Part shown: one piece after another, positions 22,217-30,905 of the stretch
Numbering within the stretch: position 1 is the stretch's first letter
How the letters are laid out: every line of letters starts with the position of its first letter
IMG/VR virus record: IMGVR_UViG_3300036980_000863
Coordinates: 1 to 37,433 of that record
Length of the DNA: 37,433 nt
Source: a virus
Reading direction: 5' to 3' (one strand)
Position numbers and translations under genes: made by a program
Notes under the pieces: model-generated
What the model was told of the DNA's origin: nothing
The model's database searches: none
The model's input: the letters and a program-made list of their open reading frames with translations, nothing else

Positions 22217-25024
22217 ATGCCGCCTAGCCCGAGCAAGCGCATTCTCGATTACGACTCCACCTTTTTCCAAGGCATGAAGTCGGATTCTGACCCGGGTCAA
22301 GTCCCGTTGGGGTACTACTGGCTAGGAATCAACACGATCAATTCGGGCGGCGCGATTTCGTGCCGACCCGGGTATCGGTGCATCATCACCTTTCCGGACG
22401 GGAATCTTCAAGGAGGCGTAATCTACCGCCCGGCGCAGGGGTTGGAAGAAATGGTCGTGGTGATTGATGGAAAAGCGTACGTCGCTCCGTACCCGTTCAT
22501 AGAGTTTGAGCTTCTTCCCAATATCCAGCTTTCTCCGTATGCCAAGCAGGTGTATTTTGCGCAAGCCACGCAGTCGGTGGAGCGGGTTAGCAATGATTTC
22601 GTGTCCAAGATTCAGGTGATCGCCAGTAAAGAAGTTGTCTTTATCCAGGATGGGGGGCTGTCAGCGCCGGCTTGGTACGATGGCTCCGGCTCGGGGCATG
22701 TTTCGGGAAACCTTTACGAGACTCCGGCGGGTAGCTGCATGATTTGGGTGGGGGACCGACTTTGGGTGTCGGTGGAGGATCAAGTTTTCGCCAGCGATAT
22801 CTCCAACCCGTTTAGCTTTCGGGAGTCTGATTACCTGGGCGGTCAAGTCTCCTTTTTCTTTCGCACGCCCGTGACCGCGATGGCGATCACGCCTTCGATT
22901 GAAGCGCCGCAGTTGATGGTATTCACGGAATCCTCGGGTTCGATCCTGCAAGCGAATATCCGGGATCGGGCTACTTGGAATTCAACGCCAAATTTCCAGG
23001 AGGAAGTAATCGGGGTTGGGTGTGTCTCGGATCGGTCCGTGAAAGCGCACTACGGAGCGTTGACTTGGTATTCCCCGGCGGGAGTTTGTTTCTACGATCC
23101 GGCGACCAGCGGCAAACTGACGACTCGGCTTCCGGTTCGCGACAACGAAATGATGTTCAGCAAGGCCACGCTGAGCGAGGACCTGTCGTTGGTCGCTGGG
23201 GGCGTCTTTGGGCAGTATCTCATGATGTCGGTTCCGGCAGAGGATGTCTATAATCGGCATACCTGGGTGCTGAACCACGCTAGCCTGGAAACGCTTACCG
23301 ACAAATCAGGACCTTCTTGGATGGGATATTGGATCGGAACACGCCCCGTGGTCTGGTTGGGCGGTCAGATCGCCAACACTGAAAGAATTTACCACCTGTC
23401 AGTAGATTACGACGGCAAAAACCGGCTGTGGGAAGCTTTTCTCACAGACCGGCTCGACTGCAAGTGTCCGATTACTTGGGGGGTATTGAGCAGGGGTTAT
23501 TTTGGCGCTACGGGACACTCCACTGAAAAAACACTGGATATTCGTTGCCGGCTTCAGTGGGTGGAATTTGGGATAACCGCCATTGAGGAGGACATCAACA
23601 TCGGGGTGTTTTACGCCCCCGGCACTCGCGGCGCCTTCAGGCCCATGCTGAACCGGCTTATCTCAGTAGAGCGAGGCAGCTTACGATACGATACTGAGAT
23701 AACCGCTGAGTCGCTGGTGTACGCATTCAAAGCGCAGGCGCGCGAGCTTCGTACCGAAGATGCGAATCAGCAAATTTCAGACGATGCTCAGGGCGCCTGC
23801 AACGTGGAGAGCCAGGATCAGGACAACATTGATCACTATCATCAGCTTTTGATTGTGTGTCATGGGCCGGCAACCATAAAGTGGATAGCTCCTTCGGCTT
23901 TATTGGTCCCCGAAGATACTTCAGGAGAACCCTCGGCATGCGAAGATGAAGTCCCGCTGCGAGCGGTGCGGTTCGACGGAGTGGGTATGGTGGAATCCAA
24001 CTTTGACAAGCTGGTCACGGACTTGGCGGCAATTCCGTTGGCGGACTATACATCCCAGAAAACCATCACGCTCGAAGAAGACGATTATCTGGCGGTCGGA
24101 GTTGGCTATGGCGAGAGCGTAGTGTCCCAGGCGGCGGCGGATCGAGTGGCAGAGATCGTCGCAACCAAGATGGCAGAGAACGAATTGATCAACATGTTGC
24201 CCGTGGTAACCTCGATTGGCCTGGGGTTGCCGGTCGCGTCGTACTACCGGACGCTGTCCGGGGGCGCGGTGACGCCGTCACCGGCTCCGGATTCGAGTTC
24301 GTGTCCGCCGGTACTGTTTACCGCGCTGGCAAATGGTATTCAGTGGACTCCGTACTCGGAACAAATGGGCCTAGTGGACTGGGGGACTGCTCCGTACACG
24401 TTTGCGCAGGCCTCCGGCGGGCTTCCTAATGGATTGACGATCAGCCCGACGGGCTTGGTTTCCGGAATGCCGTATGTAACCGGGGCATTTTTGTTCGAGG
24501 TTCGCGTTCGAGACGCGTCTGGATTGGAATGCACGCGCACGGCTTCGATGATCGTGTCCCCCGGCGGGGAGACCAACGTGGCCTGGAGTTCGCTGATCTG
24601 GGGAGCCCCGGTGGTTTCGGGCGGGTTTTCTCCTTCGCTGACCGTTTCTGGCACCGACCTTAGCTATTACCTCCACGGCAGCACCGCTTTCACGGGCTTT
24701 GAGAATGCCAACGGCTCGGTTTCGGGCTCGCTGCGCTACACCGGCTCAGATGATGCGTGCGAATTGCGGTTGACGGTGACCAACGCCGGCAACGGCTCCT
24801 CGAATACCTGCTCGCTGCACATCCAGGTGCTCCAGGACGGGGTTTCCTTGCTTGACGTTAACACTTCGACCCCCTCGAATCCCGCTGTCGGGTTCGTTTC
24901 GTACCCCTTCACTGTTCTCGCGGGTGTGGACCGCCTGATTGAGGTCAAGTTTACCGGATTTTCGGCGCACGGTAACACTACGAGCCAAGCAATCAGCGGG
25001 TCTTTCTGGATCAATAACCTGTGA
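22217..25024 (+). CDS. Large tail (nozzle-like) protein with an Ig-like domain
   Basis: 935 residues. Residues 1-480 are a series of beta-strands with repeated Gly-Trp/Tyr turns (SKRILDYDSTFFQGMKSD; WVGDRLWVSVEDQVFASD; YGALTWYSPAGVCFYDP), a pattern like the propeller of podovirus tail tubular/nozzle proteins. A helical and mixed part follows to about 680. At about 695-781 is a He_PIG-type Ig domain: APYTFAQASGGLPNGLTISP followed by GLVSGMPYVTGAF. The C-terminal ~150 residues are a beta-rich Ser/Thr/Gly domain. Its length and place after the adaptor suggest the distal tail tube. The overlap with the next gene is 4 bases (GTGA). Fused surface domains make a host-contact role likely. Confidence 0.65.
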   Translation: MPPSPSKRILDYDSTFFQGMKSDSDPGQVPLGYYWLGINTINSGGAISCRPGYRCIITFPDGNLQGGVIYRPAQGLEEMVVVIDGKAYVAPYPFIEFELLPNIQLSPYAKQVYFAQATQSVERVSNDFVSKIQVIASKEVVFIQDGGLSAPAWYDGSGSGHVSGNLYETPAGSCMIWVGDRLWVSVEDQVFASDISNPFSFRESDYLGGQVSFFFRTPVTAMAITPSIEAPQLMVFTESSGSILQANIRDRATWNSTPNFQEEVIGVGCVSDRSVKAHYGALTWYSPAGVCFYDPATSGKLTTRLPVRDNEMMFSKATLSEDLSLVAGGVFGQYLMMSVPAEDVYNRHTWVLNHASLETLTDKSGPSWMGYWIGTRPVVWLGGQIANTERIYHLSVDYDGKNRLWEAFLTDRLDCKCPITWGVLSRGYFGATGHSTEKTLDIRCRLQWVEFGITAIEEDINIGVFYAPGTRGAFRPMLNRLISVERGSLRYDTEITAESLVYAFKAQARELRTEDANQQISDDAQGACNVESQDQDNIDHYHQLLIVCHGPATIKWIAPSALLVPEDTSGEPSACEDEVPLRAVRFDGVGMVESNFDKLVTDLAAIPLADYTSQKTITLEEDDYLAVGVGYGESVVSQAAADRVAEIVATKMAENELINMLPVVTSIGLGLPVASYYRTLSGGAVTPSPAPDSSSCPPVLFTALANGIQWTPYSEQMGLVDWGTAPYTFAQASGGLPNGLTISPTGLVSGMPYVTGAFLFEVRVRDASGLECTRTASMIVSPGGETNVAWSSLIWGAPVVSGGFSPSLTVSGTDLSYYLHGSTAFTGFENANGSVSGSLRYTGSDDACELRLTVTNAGNGSSNTCSLHIQVLQDGVSLLDVNTSTPSNPAVGFVSYPFTVLAGVDRLIEVKFTGFSAHGNTTSQAISGSFWINNL

Positions 25025-27165
25025 ACACTGTCCTAGACGTACTATTGCTCCGCCGGGTGCGGTTGGAGTATATCTCTCCGCCGATTTGCCCCGCATTGTT
25101 GAGCGGATCGGGCTCAAGCGTCATGCTGGAGGCTGCCTTTGGCCCGCCGGCACCGACCTCGCTTGAGTTTTTGGGCCAGTGTGAGCGTTTTCTGGTCTGG
25201 GAGGGCGCCAGTGACGCGGTTTGCACGTCTCTCTACCAAGCGCAGAACCCGGCGGACCCGCTTACGGCGTATTTGCTCGTTGCGGAGTGCGTAAAGATCG
25301 GTTTTGCGAACGTTTGCAGCGACGGCTGGTGGAAATACTCGACTTTGTCCGCCGACGGAATCGAAAGCGACCTCAGTGCGGCGATTTTCGTGCCTGGGAT
25401 CGGTACGCGGAGCAGTTTCAAGCTGGAAAAACCCGCCGGGGCGGTTCGGGTGCAATTATATCGTAATTCTGACACCCTTGACGAAAACGGGACTTATGAA
25501 TTGGTCCTTTCGACGGTCGCCAGCAGTGTTTTCGAGATTTGCAACCTAACCGGGCTGTACCGGCTTCAGACTATCTCAGCGGACGGGGCCTCCGAGCTTA
25601 GCGAGCCGCTTAGCCACACGACTTACGCGGGTTGCATCCCTTATCAGCTTCACGACATCGTAGGTCCAGACGCTTTGAGTTGTCTTGGTGACGTCTACTC
25701 CTCAATCTTTACCCCTGTCGGTGGCACGAGCCCCTATACCTGGGCGCTGGCATCCGGCACTCTGCCAACAGGGCTGACGTTGCATGCAGACTCGGGAATT
25801 CTTGACGGGGTTCCGATAGCCAACGGGGTATTCACGTTTTCGGTTACCTGCACGGACTCCACCGGGCACACTCGCACTGAATCGTTCAGTATTTCGATAT
25901 TCGGGATCACAGAATACGCCGGGCTGCCGGATGCGAACACCGATACTGCGTACTCACAAAATCTGACTGCGGATGGCGGAACACCCCCATATAGTTATGC
26001 ACTGACCTCGGGGGCGCTACCGAGTGGGTTTTCGATGAACGCAGCAGGGTTGATCACGGGAACTGCGATCAATCCGGAGATCGCGGATTTTACGGTTACC
26101 GCTACCGACAGCCTGGGGGTCGCTTGCGAGACACCGCTCGAAATCGAAGTACTGGGTTGCCCGGTTCCCGACGTTTTTCCAACCATCGCCTACACGACGC
26201 AGGTTAGCACGTTCCATTCGGCATTCGATCAATCTCGGCGGGTCTGGTGGCTACCTAGAACCTTATACTCGGCTTTGCCACCCCATCAGATGATCTATCG
26301 AGTCAGTACGTTGCTACCGACTCCAGCGTGGATCGCTAATGCTACGGACAGTTCTGGATTGATTAACACTGCCGCCAAAGGAGATATCGGAAGCGGTATG
26401 GGTCGTTGTTTGGTAGACACGAAGTACAACAATTTTGTTGTATTCGGCAACCAGGCCTATTTCAGTTATTACGATCTTGACACTGCCGATTGTGTGGCTT
26501 GCGGGATAAATGCGGGGGCTTCTTTTGGTCAAGTATTGTACAACGATGCTCAAAAAGGTTATGATGCCGTTCGGGGTTATATGTACACTACGGGAGCGTC
26601 TTACTACGCAACTGGTTGGCTACAGGTTTATGATTTTGCCCCCGCCCAGCGAAAGACAATCGCAGTCTATGCGTTAGCCGGATACCATACTGGTGATTCG
26701 GTGTACGTTCCGGATACCGACACGGTTTACATCTGCAACGTGGATGGGGGTAATCTGTTCCACAAGTGGAATGCCAGTACGCACGCCTTTACCTACAACC
26801 AAGGTCCCGCACCGGCTCTGATCGCAGGCCAAGTGCGGTATTTCCCAACAGAAAAAGTTCTGTTGTTCCGGACTGCTAATCGCATCTACCTGATTGATCC
26901 GATGAACGGAGACGCGGTGTTGACTAATTTTGCGAATACGAGTGGAACGCTGGATTACGCTTGCGATGATTCTTGCGCGGGGTATGCGTACCTCGTATTT
27001 AGCTCCGCTTCCAATCCATTCAAACTTTTGCTAACCGCTCCCTATACGCTTTCGATAGTCACTACGGGGCAGCCGCCAGTGTACTATAACTCGATCCAAT
27101 ACGACAGCGCCAGCGGGTTGATGTGGGGAATCTCCCGGGCACCGCTGTTGGTCTCCCATGTTTAA
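25021..27165 (+). CDS. Tail fibre-like protein with two He_PIG domains
   Basis: 714 residues, starting GTG 25021 in a GTGA overlap. Residues 1-220 contain a beta-rich N-terminal part with GLYRLQTISADG. Two He_PIG Ig-like domains follow: about 223-295 (SPYTWALASGTLPTGLTL) and about 297-377 (PPYSYALTSGALPSGFSM). The last ~335 residues look like a beta-propeller, with repeated YxxxG and strand pairs such as KYNNFVVFGNQAYFSYYD and VRYFPTEKVLLFRTANRIYL. The He_PIG unit is shared with the upstream protein, so the two genes exchange or share modules. A receptor-binding role is inferred; no enzyme motif was seen. Confidence 0.68.
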   Translation: MNTVLDVLLLRRVRLEYISPPICPALLSGSGSSVMLEAAFGPPAPTSLEFLGQCERFLVWEGASDAVCTSLYQAQNPADPLTAYLLVAECVKIGFANVCSDGWWKYSTLSADGIESDLSAAIFVPGIGTRSSFKLEKPAGAVRVQLYRNSDTLDENGTYELVLSTVASSVFEICNLTGLYRLQTISADGASELSEPLSHTTYAGCIPYQLHDIVGPDALSCLGDVYSSIFTPVGGTSPYTWALASGTLPTGLTLHADSGILDGVPIANGVFTFSVTCTDSTGHTRTESFSISIFGITEYAGLPDANTDTAYSQNLTADGGTPPYSYALTSGALPSGFSMNAAGLITGTAINPEIADFTVTATDSLGVACETPLEIEVLGCPVPDVFPTIAYTTQVSTFHSAFDQSRRVWWLPRTLYSALPPHQMIYRVSTLLPTPAWIANATDSSGLINTAAKGDIGSGMGRCLVDTKYNNFVVFGNQAYFSYYDLDTADCVACGINAGASFGQVLYNDAQKGYDAVRGYMYTTGASYYATGWLQVYDFAPAQRKTIAVYALAGYHTGDSVYVPDTDTVYICNVDGGNLFHKWNASTHAFTYNQGPAPALIAGQVRYFPTEKVLLFRTANRIYLIDPMNGDAVLTNFANTSGTLDYACDDSCAGYAYLVFSSASNPFKLLLTAPYTLSIVTTGQPPVYYNSIQYDSASGLMWGISRAPLLVSHV

Positions 27166-27168
27166 TTT

Positions 27169-27783
27169 ATGAGCCTAAACGCAACAAACCTGTATATCCA
27201 GGCCTCGCAACTTCCGGCTACTTTCCGGGGAACGCCAAACGATCTGTTCGCGGAAATGATCAAGCGAATGCGGATTCTGTCGCCGAGCGGAACGAACTTT
27301 ATCTACATCGGCGATACGGAGCCGTCGTCTAACGTAGGTCCGTGGCTCAAGAACGGTACGCAGTGGTACGTGTGGAACGACGCCACTAAGCGTTACACGC
27401 CCCAGGACATTTCCGCCTCGTTTACTCCAGCATTCTGGCTGGGGAACACCCGGCCTGCTTCGACGAACCCGCCGGCTTGGCTGCGCACTTCGCTGGACGC
27501 AACCTCGTCTACGCCACTGGCGTATGGGGACCCGATCCGCTGGTTTCTTTGGAACGGGACCGAATGGGTGTGGCCGCACCTGACCCCGTCCAACTCCGGC
27601 GAGCGCCGGCTTTGGACTGGCACCGCAGCGGACCTGTGGTTTTTCGACGGCGGCGATGGGACGGACCCCGCCGGGGCGACCGATACCACGGGCGCTATGT
27701 GGATGGACGCCGGAGGCACCCCGCCGGCTGGAACCAACTATATTATCAAGCGGAGCCCCCGAAAGTTCTATACTCCGCAATGA
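27169..27783 (+). CDS. Structural protein of three Trp-rich repeats
   Basis: 204 residues, starting ATG 27169 three bases after the fibre-like gene. After a helical N-terminus (TPNDLFAEMIKRMRIL) come three diverged units of about 45-55 residues. They are FIYIGDTEPSS...PWLKNGTQWYVWN, FWLGNTRPAS...AWLRT...RWFLWNGTEWVW and RLWTGTAADLWFF...MWMDAGG. Each begins with a strand, Gly and a T/P turn, and then has a Trp-Leu or Trp pair. The pattern suggests small repeated beta domains of a fibre tip. No named family is recognised. It is likely virion-associated by context. Confidence 0.65.
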   Translation: MSLNATNLYIQASQLPATFRGTPNDLFAEMIKRMRILSPSGTNFIYIGDTEPSSNVGPWLKNGTQWYVWNDATKRYTPQDISASFTPAFWLGNTRPASTNPPAWLRTSLDATSSTPLAYGDPIRWFLWNGTEWVWPHLTPSNSGERRLWTGTAADLWFFDGGDGTDPAGATDTTGAMWMDAGGTPPAGTNYIIKRSPRKFYTPQ

Positions 27784-27804
27784 TTTCCGGCGACTATTGC
27801 TTGA

Positions 27805-28245
27805 ATGGTCCAACGCTTGAACACTGAGCAAACAAGACAGATTTTGCATGACTTGGTTCCAAGCGGCTTTACGCAGCTTCGGATACCGGACCCGGTCACC
27901 GAGGAGGCGGTAGCGGGCTTCTGCGCGCCATTGGCGGATACTTCGGTCGGGCGCAGCTACGGGCTATTTGATGGGGGGACCCTAAAGCCGCTGGGCTTTT
28001 TCATGGGCCTGATCATGCCGGACCCGCTGACGGGCGACATGGTGGGGTTCGAGCACATCTGGTGGGCGGCACCAAAGGTGAACGGGCTGCCGTTGCTTCG
28101 ACAATTTGAGGCGGATTGTCAGGAGGCTGGCTGCCGCCGGGTGATTTGCGGGTATTCTGATTTTGTAGACCCGGAGAAGATGAGCCGACTTTACCGCCGG
28201 TTGGGGTACACAAAGTTTTCAACAGCAGTGACGAAAGAACTATAA
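27805..28245 (+). CDS. GNAT-like acetyltransferase of phage type
   Basis: 146 residues. The layout matches small phage GNAT proteins found among internal-virion genes: an early strand-turn (GLFDGGTLKPLGFFMGLI), the long beta-4 region (GFEHIWWAAP), a segment where the acetyl-CoA loop is expected (KVNGLPLLRQFEADCQEAGC) and the terminal LYRRLGYTKFSTAVTKEL, the most typical GNAT ending. The usual Q/RxxGxG/A loop is degenerate, so acetyl-CoA binding may be weak or lost. It sits 21 bases after the previous gene and two bases before the ejection-type protein. A second, better GNAT loop occurs in the giant protein at 30906. Confidence 0.72.
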   Translation: MVQRLNTEQTRQILHDLVPSGFTQLRIPDPVTEEAVAGFCAPLADTSVGRSYGLFDGGTLKPLGFFMGLIMPDPLTGDMVGFEHIWWAAPKVNGLPLLRQFEADCQEAGCRRVICGYSDFVDPEKMSRLYRRLGYTKFSTAVTKEL

Positions 28246-28246
28246 T

Positions 28247-29290
28247 ATGGGAGCGGCAGGAGCATTTGCGGGAATGGCTCAAGGTGTCTTGGGCGGTATC
28301 GGGTCAGTAGTCAGTAGCGCGATGGCAAAAAGTGCCGCCAAGAGAGTCGGCGCGCAGCAGGTCCGCGCGATCAACAAGATCAGGGAGTACACCGAGAAGA
28401 ACATGGACCCCGCTCTACTGGCAGCAAAGGCGAAAGAGCAGGACATCCAGCGGGCAAAAGATCGTCTTGCGCTTCAAGCAGAGATTGATCCGGAGTTGGC
28501 CAAGCAGCGGATGGAATCCCAAAAATTGCTTTCGGAGCAGTTATCCGGAATTGGCTCGTCGGAGTCGGACCGAATCGCTGCCCTAGCCGCAAAAGAAGCG
28601 GCCACCGGGACGCCTGGAATGGAGGCCGTCAAGGCCGAGTTGGTGGATCGGGCGCTTACGGAATTGCGGGCGGGAGCCACCTTGCCGGCGGACGTGCAAG
28701 CCGAGCTTATGCAGGCCGGATTACAGCGGGCTGGGCAGGTGACCGGCACTGGAGGGGCGGCGCCGGGGAGCGTTGGCTCAAGTATTCTTAGTCAAGTACT
28801 GGGGACCGCTGGGCTCAACTTGCGCGCTCAACGCGCCACCCAGGCGGCAGAATTGGCTACCGCAGCGTCTAACCTGGAATCGCAGAGGCAACAAATTCTA
28901 CAACAGCTATTCCCGAATCTCCAGAACCAGCAGTTGAAGAACATCAGTGCGACTTCGGGAATCCTCCAGCAGTCCAACCAGATGCTCCCCCAGGTGGGCC
29001 TCGGCGGCTCGGATGTCGCCAATGCGTGGCTAGCGCGCGTGGGTGCGTTGAATCAGTTGGCTGCCAACAAAGCAAGCGTCAATGCGGCAGCCGCAATGGC
29101 CGAAGCGCAAGCAAAGCAGAACATCTGGGGCACCGTATCCAGCGTGGGCCAGTGGAAGGCCTCCGGTCAGGGCGAGGGCGGCGGTGGTGGAACTGGGATA
29201 GATATCGGAGGGATAGCCAGCCTTTTCAACACGAGCGGCGGCGGCGCTGGCAGTAGTTTCAACCAAAAGGGGAACGTAGCTGGGATGTAA
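28247..29290 (+). CDS. Internal virion / DNA-ejection-like protein
   Basis: 347 residues. The N-terminus is Gly/Ala-rich and hydrophobic (MGAAGAFAGMAQGVLGGIGS). It is followed by long Ala/Gln/Glu helices (about 35-290) and a Gly-rich tail (GQGEGGGGGTGIDIGG). This composition is typical of podovirus ejection proteins, which leave the capsid ahead of DNA and build a channel through the envelope. There are no Cys and no catalytic motif. The position after the tail genes and before two more large proteins of the same kind supports the call. Family assignment is by composition and context only. Confidence 0.65.
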   Translation: MGAAGAFAGMAQGVLGGIGSVVSSAMAKSAAKRVGAQQVRAINKIREYTEKNMDPALLAAKAKEQDIQRAKDRLALQAEIDPELAKQRMESQKLLSEQLSGIGSSESDRIAALAAKEAATGTPGMEAVKAELVDRALTELRAGATLPADVQAELMQAGLQRAGQVTGTGGAAPGSVGSSILSQVLGTAGLNLRAQRATQAAELATAASNLESQRQQILQQLFPNLQNQQLKNISATSGILQQSNQMLPQVGLGGSDVANAWLARVGALNQLAANKASVNAAAAMAEAQAKQNIWGTVSSVGQWKASGQGEGGGGGTGIDIGGIASLFNTSGGGAGSSFNQKGNVAGM

Positions 29291-29291
29291 T

Positions 29292-29447
29292 ATGGGACGC
29301 GACGACGGACAAGACAAAACCGACAAAGCGGAGGAAGTCCGCTTGGCGGAGGAGGCTGTGAAGCAGACTGGAAGGATGCCGTTTTTCGAGTCGGAGCCTC
29401 CGATACCTTTTGGGGTAACTCTCGGGGACGTGTGGCCCCAAAACTAA
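29292..29447 (+). CDS. 51-residue acidic protein
   Basis: Starts ATG 29292, one base after the previous stop, and ends TAA 29445-29447. The N-terminal half is charged (GRDDGQDKTDKAEEVRLAEE). The C-terminal half is Pro- and aromatic-rich (MPFFESEPPIPFGVTLGD). Tight packing between two clear genes supports that it is real. There is no recognisable family. Confidence 0.5.
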   Translation: MGRDDGQDKTDKAEEVRLAEEAVKQTGRMPFFESEPPIPFGVTLGDVWPQN

Positions 29448-29456
29448 AGACATCTT

Positions 29457-30902
29457 ATGCCTGGAATCGAAGACGTACAACCGAAGCAGCTTTCATCGCT
29501 GGGGCAGCCGTTTGTCACTGACCTAACGCCAGCAGTAACGCAGGACGCGGTTCAAAAGCTGGTGGAGGGATTTCGCAGCGGTTACATCACGACTCAGGAC
29601 ATCATGAGCCGGGCGAGCACGCTGTCTGCGACCAAGAGCAGGGCGGAGTTGCAGATGGCCCGGGAGATCATATCGCCCGAGGCGATCCAAGCGCGCAAAG
29701 AGGCGCAAATGCTGGAAGCGGAGAAAGCTCGCGGCGAGCGTGAAGTCGGTCTGGCAAAAGATTTCGTGGGGGCCTATCTTCGGTACAACCTCCCGTTGAA
29801 AAAGGCGGACGGCTCGACCGATTACACCGGAATGGCGGAAGTGGGGCAGAAGTACGCGGACAATGAACGCTTGTTGAAATACGCGGAGTTGGGAACGAAG
29901 GGTGAGCCGCGTCAATTTATAGATGACAAAGGCCGCACTCACACCGTGATGATCAACTCTTTCGGCGAAGACATTACTCCGGTTCCGGGAAAGAAGAATG
30001 CGATCCTGGAGAACTACCAGAAGATGGCCCAGAAAGCCCGGACGTTTTTGCTCCAGAACGACGACGAGCCGGAAGTCCCCGAGGGTGGCACTGCTCCGGT
30101 GATCGAAGTGGCTCCAAAGATCATGACGCCAGGGCCTTCACCGATGATCACCGCGCTTGCGCCGCAGCCGTTTCAGTATGTGCCCGAGGGCGCCGTCCAG
30201 GGGGCCCCCACTCCAATCGCTGCCGCTGCTCCGATGGTTCAACCGGCACAGCCGGTTGCCGCCGCTCCGGTGGTAGCCCCGAAAGTAGCGCCCGGGGTTC
30301 CGGAGTACGAGCCGTTCACCGGCATGATTACCGCGACCACCTTCAAGCCGGACGACTACATGAAAGATGTTCGCGGTTCCGAGCTTTACAAGAACTGGGC
30401 CGAGAAGACCCCGGCGATTGCTGGTTTTCGTGCCACGGTTCGCGCATACCAAGCGGCACCCGGAGCCCAGATCACCACGCAAAACGATATTGACTTGGCC
30501 AACGCGGCTTTACAAATCGCATCACCTGGAGCGACTGCTGGAGGGCGGGGGATGGAGTCGTATCGGGTCACTCGAATCGAGGAGGCCGTTCCGCTTCTGG
30601 AACGCCTGTTGGACTTGCCCGATGTGGTGCTGAAGCGAAATAAGTTTCCCGAGGAGACAAGAAATCGAATCATCGAAATCACGGAACGCAAAGCCCAGCA
30701 GTTGGAAGGGCTGGCCCGGGATACTCTTACCAGCGCCAAGGCTCGGCTCGCCGAGCAGGGGGCCGATTCGGAGTCTGTATTTTTCGGCCCTGAGAAGGAT
30801 TTGTTAGGGGGAGCCCAGTCTTCTGCCAGCGGAGCGGGAACGGTAACCGTCCCGATTACTCTGGGATCGCGAAAATTCAACATGACTGTCAGAAAGCAGT
30901 GA
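29457..30902 (+). CDS. Internal virion-type protein with a Pro/Ala linker
   Basis: 481 residues. Residues 1-200 are helical and charged (AREIISPEAIQARKEAQMLE). About 205-285 is a Pro/Ala/Val-rich linker (IAAAAPMVQPAQPVAAAPVV) likely to be extended. About 290-440 is a second helical domain (VRGSELYKNWAEKTPAIAGF; VPLLERLLDLPDVV). A short beta-rich end (VTVPITLGSRKFNMTVRKQ) closes it. It lies between the Gly-rich ejection protein and the giant gene, with gaps of only a few bases. A role inside the capsid or in ejection is inferred. No motif gives a biochemical function. Confidence 0.6.
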   Translation: MPGIEDVQPKQLSSLGQPFVTDLTPAVTQDAVQKLVEGFRSGYITTQDIMSRASTLSATKSRAELQMAREIISPEAIQARKEAQMLEAEKARGEREVGLAKDFVGAYLRYNLPLKKADGSTDYTGMAEVGQKYADNERLLKYAELGTKGEPRQFIDDKGRTHTVMINSFGEDITPVPGKKNAILENYQKMAQKARTFLLQNDDEPEVPEGGTAPVIEVAPKIMTPGPSPMITALAPQPFQYVPEGAVQGAPTPIAAAAPMVQPAQPVAAAPVVAPKVAPGVPEYEPFTGMITATTFKPDDYMKDVRGSELYKNWAEKTPAIAGFRATVRAYQAAPGAQITTQNDIDLANAALQIASPGATAGGRGMESYRVTRIEEAVPLLERLLDLPDVVLKRNKFPEETRNRIIEITERKAQQLEGLARDTLTSAKARLAEQGADSESVFFGPEKDLLGGAQSSASGAGTVTVPITLGSRKFNMTVRKQ

Positions 30903-30905
30903 ATA

